Source: DATGIQ01 sp035295665 (GTDB lineage: Bacteria > Planctomycetota > Planctomycetia > Gemmatales > Gemmataceae). Taken from it: DNA of 10,534 nt. This document shows positions 1 through 5,252 of the stretch, piece by piece. The stretch covers positions 1 to 10,534 of the forward strand of contig DATGIQ010000236.1 of NCBI GenBank assembly GCA_035295665.1, read 5' to 3'. The notes under the pieces were generated by a model that saw only the letters and a program-made list of their open reading frames with translations, did no database searches and had not been told where the DNA came from. Numbering within the stretch: the stretch's first letter is position 1; every line of letters starts with the position of its first letter. Made by a program: the position numbers and the translations under genes.

Positions 1-654
1 GGCGCCGGCTTCGAGTCTATTCCGCCGACTCCCAATCTGTGGGGCATCCCGGTCGAATCGGTGCCGGACACCGTATCGCCCTTCAGCGCGGTTGACTGCT
101 ACGCCGAGGCTTTTGCCAAGCATCATGCTACGCTCCAGCTACTGGGGGGGGCGTATTTCTCCCCTGTCGGTTTGGGACCAAGGACGCAGCCGCGCTTCAA
201 TTTCGCTCCCATTGATCTGCGGTTGGGGTGCATGCTCTACTCGCCGTGTCCCGACGCCTGCTGTCTGCGCGGCAACATCGAAGCGCTTTTAGAGCTGACG
301 GCCGCACCGGTGATCTACGGTTTTGGCGATATCGTCACCGGTCCGACGATTCTGCTGCGGTACAACTTCGTGCAACCGGATTGGCGGCTGGTTCCGTACC
401 TCCAGGGGGGCGGAGGCTTCACCTACAACGATGGCTATCGGGATAAGTCGCAGCGAGCGCTGGGACAGGCAGGGGAGTTCTACCTTCAGGCCACGGCCGG
501 CTTCCATTACCTCCTTAGCTCGCATTGTTCCATCGATCTGGAAGGGGGATACCTCCACATTTCCAATGCCGGCACCAATGACCGCAATGGCGGCATCAAT
601 GCCCTGGGCGGCTCCCTCGGGATCACGTATTTCTTCGGCAACCGGCACGATTGA
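1..654 (+). CDS. PagL-like lipid A 3-O-deacylase (acyloxyacyl hydrolase), 5' end cut by window
   Basis: The frame is open from base 1 to the stop at 652-654, so the gene begins outside the window; a GTG at 61 is possible but has no clear ribosome-binding site. The protein should be an outer-membrane beta-barrel that removes the 3-O acyl chain of lipid A. Counting from the codon at 61, alternating hydrophobic strands such as LGGAYFSP, GPTILLRYNF and RLVPYLQGGGGFTY lead to the family signature HISNAG at residues 166-171, then a final strand ending GITYFF. In Pseudomonas PagL the triad is His126, Ser128 and Glu140. Here the His and Ser are present (166, 168), but the position equivalent to Glu is Asn180, so activity is uncertain. 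Length and signature fit family PF09411. It stands alone on the plus strand and converges on the SPFH gene. Confidence 0.8.
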   Translation, partial: GAGFESIPPTPNLWGIPVESVPDTVSPFSAVDCYAEAFAKHHATLQLLGGAYFSPVGLGPRTQPRFNFAPIDLRLGCMLYSPCPDACCLRGNIEALLELTAAPVIYGFGDIVTGPTILLRYNFVQPDWRLVPYLQGGGGFTYNDGYRDKSQRALGQAGEFYLQATAGFHYLLSSHCSIDLEGGYLHISNAGTNDRNGGINALGGSLGITYFFGNRHD

Positions 655-682
655 AACCGGGATCAGGAAGAGCCAAAAGGAC

Positions 683-739
683 GAAGCGGCCGTCACCCTG
701 CTCTCGTAGAGGCTGACCGCCGCTTCTCGCTTTCGTTTT
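683..739 (+). terminator. Hairpin terminator between convergent genes
   Basis: Arms at 683-695 and 714-726 are complementary over 13 bases with one mismatch (691 against 718). The loop holds a further short CTCT/AGAG stem. On the plus strand the hairpin is followed by the T-rich run TCGCTTTCGTTTT, so it can end transcription of the deacylase gene. It overlaps the stop of the minus-strand SPFH gene, and may act in both directions. This is inferred from sequence only. Confidence 0.55.
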
Positions 740-1838
740 ACAGCACATTCACGACGCGCTCGGTCAATCCTTTGTCTCCAAGCACGACGTTCAACTTGGC
801 GGAGGCCGCGACCTTTTCCAGGACCTCCAGCTCGCGCAGCCGCATGAGCGTTGGGTTTTCCTGGAGCAGCCGGGCCGTGTTGGCCTGGCTGCGCATGGCC
901 GCCATCTCCTCCCGGCGAGCAATCAAGTTGGCCTCGGCCGCCTTCTTGGCCTCGGTCACCTTGTTGAGCAGACTCTTCATCTCCCCTGGCAAGATGACGT
1001 CGCGGATGCCTGCCGATACCACCTCGACGCCAAAGCCCGTCACACGCCGGCGCAGACCCTGCTCCAGTTCCTGGACCAGGGCATCCTTGTCAACCAGGAA
1101 CGCATCAAGATCCCGGGCACCAACGAGGGCCCGCAACACGAGCTGCGTCTCGCGGTACAATGCTTGCCGGGCATCATCGACCACGCTCACGGCCAGCCGG
1201 GCATCCGTGACCTGGTACGTCACCAAGGCATTGAGCCGCAGCGTAACCTTGTCGGCCGTCATCAACTCCTGACCGGCCACGTCGAGGACCAACTCGCGTC
1301 GGTCCACCGGCACAACCCGCACCTCGGCCATGTTCTTCCAGAAGGCGTACTGACCGGCCGGCAGCGTTTCCACAAACCGGCCATCGTAGAAAAGCACGCC
1401 ATCATGACCTGCCGGCACGCTGATCGTGTCGAGCAGACGTCCGGCGTTGGACGACGCAACAATGAGCGGCCAATCTGGATGGACAAAGCGAACCCGCCGC
1501 GCATCCACGACTTCGAACCGCACCTCGCGAAACGAGGTCCAGTAGGCGTACAGTCCCGGTGGCAGCACATGGCTGAATCGTCCGTCGATCCAGATCAGGG
1601 CACGCTCATAGTCTTTGAGGTCGAGCACCAGGGCTCGGTCCTGCAAAGCCCCCGATTTCACGATGACATCGAGCTTCTCCTGCAGGAGCCAGGGAGCCCG
1701 CTGCGAAACCACCTCGACTCGAACACGCTGGAATGGATCGAAGAACCAGTCGTGGCCGGGGTCGAGGAGTTCGCGAAACTCGCCGTCATGGAAGTAGAGT
1801 CCGATTTCGTAAGCGCGAATCTTCACATGCTTGAGCAT
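738..1838 (-). CDS. SPFH/Band 7 (slipin-like) protein
   Basis: A 366-aa stomatin/prohibitin/flotillin/HflK-C superfamily protein. Residues about 164-290 form the SPFH domain (V-VD-RE, TADKVTLRLNALVTYQV, then a conserved GFGVEVVSAGIRDVILP stretch), and residues about 285-330 are an Ala/Glu/Lys/Arg-rich coiled coil (EAKKAAEANLIARREE) that should drive oligomerisation. Such proteins scaffold membrane microdomains or control membrane proteases. Oddly, there is no N-terminal transmembrane segment. Instead the first 170 residues contain three versions of one motif (DG-F, LP-G, W, EVR-EVVD) at about 10-43, 79-113 and 136-170. The start ATG at 1838 is preceded by AAAGGAGGGG (1845-1854), an excellent ribosome-binding site with a 6-nt spacer. 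It is monocistronic and convergent with the deacylase gene. The family is clear; the client protein is unknown. Confidence 0.88.
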   Translation of the reverse strand: MLKHVKIRAYEIGLYFHDGEFRELLDPGHDWFFDPFQRVRVEVVSQRAPWLLQEKLDVIVKSGALQDRALVLDLKDYERALIWIDGRFSHVLPPGLYAYWTSFREVRFEVVDARRVRFVHPDWPLIVASSNAGRLLDTISVPAGHDGVLFYDGRFVETLPAGQYAFWKNMAEVRVVPVDRRELVLDVAGQELMTADKVTLRLNALVTYQVTDARLAVSVVDDARQALYRETQLVLRALVGARDLDAFLVDKDALVQELEQGLRRRVTGFGVEVVSAGIRDVILPGEMKSLLNKVTEAKKAAEANLIARREEMAAMRSQANTARLLQENPTLMRLRELEVLEKVAASAKLNVVLGDKGLTERVVNVL

Positions 1839-1844
1839 GCTTTT

Positions 1845-1854
1845 CCCCTCCTTT
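1845..1854 (-). promoter_or_regulatory. Strong Shine-Dalgarno of the SPFH gene
   Basis: The minus strand reads AAAGGAGGGG six bases before the ATG at 1838. It fixes the start codon of the SPFH gene and predicts efficient translation. Confidence 0.8.
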
Positions 1855-2228
1855 GTACCCTTGGGAGACGGGGCGTTCCACCGGTCCCACGTCCGGAAGC
1901 GGAGAGACGTTGTCGTTGCCGCGGCCCTGAGGATTCATCACGGCCTGTTCGCATTGGGAAGTAGAACATCGTTCCACAAATCGCCAACGTGTCGCAGCCG
2001 GATTCATCCAAAGCGCGGCGACAACGGTCTTGACGCCCTACAAGGCTTCCGACCGTGTTGCCTGGACGAAGGTCTTTCGAGGCAGCCGAGCCGGAGACAG
2101 GGGTCATGGACCGAAGTCTGGGCATGAGCTGCTCCCAGGGACGCTTCGCCCCGGCGGACGAAGTAGACGCCCGCCCCCTTGAGGGTTCACGACGCGGTCG
2201 CGTCTGGCAAGACGAGCGGTGACTCGTT
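1855..2228. other. Gene-poor spacer between the SPFH gene and the tRNA-like gene
   Basis: Open frames here on both strands lack ribosome-binding sites and have low-complexity Arg/Pro/Ser-rich translations typical of GC-rich non-coding DNA. The only structure I see is a short palindrome, GACGCG-GT-CGCGTC, at 2191-2204. It lies 25 bases past the 3' end of the tRNA-like gene on the minus strand and has no T-run. The promoter of the SPFH gene must lie here, but I could not pick a convincing one. Confidence 0.5.
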
Positions 2229-2300
2229 TGCTTGGTGCAGGAGTCGAACCTGCGACAGCCAGATCTACAATCTGGTGCTCTGCCACTGAGCTAACCGACT
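2229..2300 (-). tRNA. tRNA-like gene, anticodon GTA (Tyr), short variable loop, degenerate acceptor stem
   Basis: Read on the minus strand, the body is complete. It has T8, A9, D stem GCTC/GAGC with A14, G18, G19 and A21, anticodon stem CCAGA/TCTGG around loop TTGTAGA (anticodon GTA at 2267-2269), a 5-base variable region, T stem GCAGG/CCTGC and T loop TTCGACT. The acceptor stem is poor: AGTCGGT against ACCAAGC gives only four of seven pairs (positions 3, 5, 6, 7). CCA is not encoded; the bases after discriminator A are AAC. Bacterial tRNA-Tyr normally has a long variable arm, so a class I tRNA with this anticodon is unusual. It is either a decayed tRNA or a truly odd one. The D, anticodon and T arms are certain; function is not. 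Confidence 0.6.
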
Positions 2301-2410
2301 TGGATCCCGCCTTGGTCATAACCCCTGTACGGAACGCACCGGATCAATCGCTCCGAGATCCAGGGCGCCGCGGGTCCAGGCGCAGAACCAGCGCTTCCAA
2401 TTTTGCCAAC

Positions 2411-2443
2411 AAAAAAGGCCCGGTGTCGCGCGGACACCGGGCC
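2411..2443 (-). terminator. Strong rho-independent terminator, minus strand
   Basis: The 11-bp perfect stem GGCCCGGTGTC/GACACCGGGCC (2417-2427 with 2433-2443) has a 5-base GCGCG loop. On the minus strand it is followed directly by six T residues (2416-2411). It lies 110 bases before the tRNA-like gene and ends transcripts coming from the right, where only a 32-codon ORF is visible. Confidence 0.85.
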
Positions 2444-2467
2444 ATGCTGATTTTGGTCCACGAAGTG

Positions 2468-2566
2468 TCAAGCGCGCAACCAGTGCTGCCGTGTATTTTG
2501 CAATAGGGACGTCCCTTGATCGGGGATGGGGTCCAGGGTTAACTTGCCCACGAAGTAGTTTCGCAT
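2468..2566 (-). CDS. Possible 32-aa small protein or gene remnant
   Basis: ATG at 2566 follows AAAAGGA with a short 3-base spacer. The product begins MRNYFVGKLTLDPIPDQ and ends at a TGA 25 bases before the strong terminator. Placement directly in front of a terminator is the main reason to list it. The FVGKLTLDPIP stretch resembles the start of quinol oxidase subunit I (CyoB-type, beginning FGKLSLDAVPFHEP in E. coli), so it may be the leftover 5' end of such a gene. The likeness is short and could be chance. Confidence 0.25.
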   Translation of the reverse strand: MRNYFVGKLTLDPIPDQGTSLLQNTRQHWLRA

Positions 2567-2630
2567 GATTCCTTTTCCACCAAGGTTCCCGTGCTTGGAA
2601 TCGTCCAGGGATGTCCACGAATCTGCAACA

Positions 2631-2677
2631 CGAACCCGAAGCTTCCGCGCGCCTCCCGCGCCGACGCTTCGGGTTCG
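2631..2677. repeat. Inverted repeat of the CCCGAAGC dispersed type
   Basis: Perfect 12-bp arms CGAACCCGAAGC (2631-2642) and GCTTCGGGTTCG (2666-2677) flank a 23-base GC-rich centre. From memory, palindromes with this core are scattered between genes in Gemmata-like genomes, similar to REP elements. Only one copy lies in this window, so its dispersed nature is inference. Confidence 0.6.
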
Positions 2678-2821
2678 GTTGCAGCCGAATCCCGTACGCA
2701 GCTATAGACGCTCCACAGCGTCAAGAGGTTCGCTCCACGTCATCAAGGTTTTATAGCCGGGGCGACGACGCGGAGTGCCCAATGCGTGAATCGGGTTGCC
2801 GCGCCGCTCCGGGATAGAACG

Positions 2822-2830
2822 TGGTATAAT
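2822..2830 (+). promoter_or_regulatory. Extended -10 promoter element
   Basis: TGGTATAAT is a perfect extended -10 box (TGn plus TATAAT). No good -35 is found at the right spacing; TTGCCG at 2796 is 23 bases upstream, which is too far. It would start transcription about 100 bases before the GTG at 2935 and drive the M48 remnant and possibly the phosphoesterase. Confidence 0.5.
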
Positions 2831-2934
2831 CGGCAAAGTGCGCGATCCGTGTTGGGGGCGGCCGCGCCTTCTCGTCGAACCATCGTGAGGGCTTTCCACG
2901 GACGCAAGATCGTCGTACTAGCGTAGGTCACGCC

Positions 2935-3204
2935 GTGACGATTTCAGTCAATTGCCACTCCTGCCAGGCAGTGCTTCGGCCAAAAGACATTCTTGCCGGC
3001 GACCGACGCCGGTGTCCCCGATGCCATGCCCTTATTCGAGTACCCAGGTCGCTCCCCCCTTCGGCGGATAATAACGGGCTTCCCACGGATGTTGATGCCG
3101 GTTCAACCAAAGCGTCCATGAACCGGCATGCGCTTGACATACCTGGTCCGAACCGTAAACGCCTGGTTTGTCCGGGCCGTCTATCAACGGGACGGCTTGG
3201 ATGA
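2935..3204 (+). pseudogene. Zinc-ribbon N-terminal fragment of a broken M48 metalloprotease gene
   Basis: The 89-codon frame starts with GTG and encodes a zinc ribbon: Cys7-x2-Cys10 and Cys27-x2-Cys30 with LRPKDILAGDRRRCPRC between, a form common at the N-terminus of planctomycete membrane proteins. After about residue 38 the sequence becomes a polar linker (SLPPSADNNGLPTDVDAGSTK). From about residue 60 it overlaps a different frame that encodes the C-terminal half of an M48 peptidase, so the last residues before the stop are probably out of frame and not meaningful. I see no strong ribosome-binding site. Zinc ribbon plus M48 peptidase is an architecture I recall from planctomycetes, so both pieces are read as one decayed gene. 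A free-standing small zinc-ribbon protein is the alternative. Confidence 0.55.
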
Positions 3205-3763
3205 ATCGCTTGCTTCCTGGTGTGTGGAGACGGGTCGGTTCGCGCCAATCTTCTGGCTCACGGCAATCGCCGTCACCAGGACGCGCGGAGTTCTCTGGGT
3301 ATTCATGGTGCTTGGGCATGCTCTCAGTTCTTATCTGGAGCGACAAATGGAGTATGATGCCGATCGCTATACGGCCCGGCTGGTCGGCAGTCGTGTCGCC
3401 GAGGAGATGGCCCAGCGTATCCTCCTGCTAAGCATAGTCAGGGAGGGCGCCTTTTCCTTCGTGGGTGGATCTCTATCCAGGGGCAAGCTGGTGGATGACT
3501 TCGCGGCGCTCCTCGTGGCCGGTGCCGATCAGATTCCTGCTCCGATCCGCCGCAAGGTACAACGTGCAATGAACAAGGAGAAGACACGACTCTTCGACAC
3601 GCATCCGCGCTGGCAGGCTCGTTTGGCAGAGATTCGCGCCGAGAATGCGCCGGGAATCTTTCACTTCAACCAGCCGGCGACCATTCTCTTCACCGATTAC
3701 GAAAAACTTGCGCGCCGGGTCCTGGGGCACCTTTATCGCGAAGGCCTTGCGGAACTTGGTTGA
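3128..3763 (+). pseudogene. C-terminal half of an M48-family metalloprotease, catalytic HExxH missing
   Basis: This 211-aa frame matches the back half of integral-membrane M48 (HtpX/Ste24-like) peptidases. Residues about 38-70 are hydrophobic. EYDADRYTARLVGS at 75-88 carries Glu75, the family's third zinc ligand. DTHPRWQARLAEIRA at 157-171 is the typical C-terminal THP motif. The HExxH site, which should lie shortly before residue 1, is absent from all three frames between 2935 and 3128. A TGA at 3119-3121 closes this frame upstream, and the ATG at 3128 has no ribosome-binding site. An internal deletion plus frame change, leaving the zinc ribbon at 2935 joined to this part, explains the layout. 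It cannot be an active protease as encoded. It ends 19 bases before the phosphoesterase start. Confidence 0.65.
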
Positions 3764-3782
3764 CGCTAGGGGAGGGACGACC

Positions 3783-4544
3783 ATGCGCGTGGCCGCCATC
3801 TATGACATTCACGGAAACCTTCCCGCACTCGAGGCGGTACTCGAGGAGATTCGCCAAGCAGGCGTAGACCAAATCGTAGTTGGCGGGGATGTGATGCCCG
3901 GCCCGATGCAACGGGAGGCGCTCGCCTGCTTGCTCGACCTGAGGATTCCCGTTCAGTTTCTCCAGGGGAACGGCGAGCGCGAGATCCTTGCTCTCCGGGC
4001 GGGCAGGCAAACCGGTAACGTCCCAGAAGCATATCGGGGAATCATGGAGTGGGCGGCTCAAGAGCTACTCCCCGAACACGAGCGGCTGGCAGCGAGCTGG
4101 CCCTTGACTTTGCGAGTCGCGATCGAGGGCTTGCGTGAGGTCCTCTTTTGCCATGCGACGCCGCGGAGCGACACGGAGATTTTCACTCGCTTGACGCCTG
4201 AGGAGCGACTCACACCGATTTTTGAAGGACTCGAGGAACGCTTGGTGATCTGTGGCCACACCCACATGCAATTCGATCGGACGATCGCCGGAATCCGAGT
4301 GGTCAATGCCGGAAGCGTGGGCATGCCCTTTGGCCAACCGGGTGCCTATTGGCTCCTGCTGGGCCCCGGCGTCGAATTTCGGCATACGAACTACGATTTC
4401 ACCAAGGCTGCCGAGCGCATCCGAGTGCGCTCGTACCCCCAGGCTCAGGAGTTTGCTGACCGAAACGTCCTCCAACCGCCTTCCGAGGCCCAGATGCTCG
4501 AAGCCTTCGGCCGGGCCGAGTTGAAGCAAGCTCAAGGATCGTAG
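3783..4544 (+). CDS. Calcineurin-like metallophosphoesterase (YfcE/MJ0936-like)
   Basis: A 253-aa phosphodiesterase/phosphatase with a two-metal centre. All metal-binding blocks are present in order: D8-x-H10 (YDIHGN), D36 (VGGDVMPGP), N63 (GNGE), H124 (LFCHATP) and C-GHTH at 157-161 (H159, H161), then VNAGSVGMP. The GNGE block in place of GNHD is usual in the YfcE-like subgroup. The member is longer than YfcE (about 180 aa), with a C-terminal extension from about residue 200. ATG at 3783 is preceded by GGGGAGGGA, a good ribosome-binding site that rules out the longer frame from 3645. It follows the M48 remnant by 19 bases and precedes the DUF6717-like gene by 91, suggesting one transcript. 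The substrate cannot be told from sequence. No signal peptide, so cytoplasmic. Confidence 0.88.
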   Translation: MRVAAIYDIHGNLPALEAVLEEIRQAGVDQIVVGGDVMPGPMQREALACLLDLRIPVQFLQGNGEREILALRAGRQTGNVPEAYRGIMEWAAQELLPEHERLAASWPLTLRVAIEGLREVLFCHATPRSDTEIFTRLTPEERLTPIFEGLEERLVICGHTHMQFDRTIAGIRVVNAGSVGMPFGQPGAYWLLLGPGVEFRHTNYDFTKAAERIRVRSYPQAQEFADRNVLQPPSEAQMLEAFGRAELKQAQGS

Positions 4545-4635
4545 CCGTCGATCGCTCTTCCCCATCCCCGTGCACCCGGCTATCCTGAGCGGTGCTGGTT
4601 CCGCTCCTCCCCGCTCGGCGCTCAAGGACCAACTG

Positions 4636-4983
4636 ATGAACTCGATCATGGTCATTCACCCATACAAGAAGGACGGAACCTGGGTCTTTGATGATCTCAG
4701 GGTTGGGCTCCATCAGGAGCCCTTTGTGGCCGGAGCCGATACAGTACTCGACCGGCTCGTTGAAGGATTGCCCCGTGCAGATCAAGGCTTTACCCTCCTC
4801 TTCTCAGCGCAGCCATTTCCTGGCTACCAAGCAGTTTTTGAGTGGCGGCGGGAGGAATATGGGGGCAGCTGGTATTTCAGTCCCGTCCTCCAGATGGAAG
4901 GATGGTTGTGTCCGGCACTGGTTAAGTATTTCGAGAAGGCGCCGCAGCGGATCTACGCCCAGGCAAAGCCCAAGAACGCCTGA
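4636..4983 (+). CDS. Small conserved protein, DUF6717-like
   Basis: A 115-aa soluble protein starting MNSIMVIHPYK. ATG at 4636 has AAGGA (4624-4628) seven bases upstream; the frame is open back to 4570, but that start has no such site. The body is rich in aromatic residues, with conserved-looking blocks WVFDDLRVGLHQEPFVAGAD, LLFSAQPFPGYQ, EWRREEYGGSWY and EGWLCPALVKYFEKAP. This pattern fits what I recall as DUF6717, a family of unknown function, but I could not check the name. No signal peptide or membrane segment. It lies 91 bases after the phosphoesterase on the same strand. No terminator is visible after it in the 269-base spacer up to 5252. Confidence 0.75.
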   Translation: MNSIMVIHPYKKDGTWVFDDLRVGLHQEPFVAGADTVLDRLVEGLPRADQGFTLLFSAQPFPGYQAVFEWRREEYGGSWYFSPVLQMEGWLCPALVKYFEKAPQRIYAQAKPKNA

Positions 4984-5252
4984 CGTGCGGGTTGTGGCGG
5001 AGTTTTTGGGTCCGCGGCTGCGAACCACTTGCACCGGGCGTATTGCGCAGCTAGGTTTGGAAAGCCAGGCGCAAGCCTAGGTCCTACCCCGCTCCGCTCG
5101 ATGGCGAATAGCCATCCCTGCCGCGGAACCTTCCCTCTGTCTCCGATCCCCACCGGCTTCCGACCCCCGGGCACTACAAGCTTGACCGGTGCGTGCCCGC
5201 CGATGTGTGTCCCACCTACCACCACCCCTCCTTCAGAAAGGATAATCCGCAC

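Larger units (their letters stand above)
2301..2934. other. Gene-poor region with terminator, small ORF, inverted repeat and promoter
   Basis: No ORF longer than 60 codons here has both a ribosome-binding site and a plausible protein. The stretch does hold a minus-strand terminator (2411-2443), a possible 32-codon ORF (2468-2566), a 12-bp palindrome AGGGACGTCCCT (2505-2516), the CGAACCCGAAGC inverted repeat (2631-2677) and an extended -10 box (2822-2830). The mix of orphan signals suggests a stretch of decayed genes. Confidence 0.5.

Noticed and set aside
1164..1964. 266-codon plus-strand open frame opposite the SPFH gene
   Set aside because: It is antisense to a gene with a clear family match and a strong ribosome-binding site, and its own translation has no recognisable domain.
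2104..2319. 71-codon minus-strand open frame across the tRNA-like gene, with a VAEHQIVDLAVAGSTPAP stretch
   Set aside because: That stretch is the typical false translation of a tRNA gene.
2505..2516. Palindrome AGGGACGTCCCT as an operator site
   Set aside because: It is a single 12-bp copy with no gene start at a suitable distance, too little to claim a regulator site.
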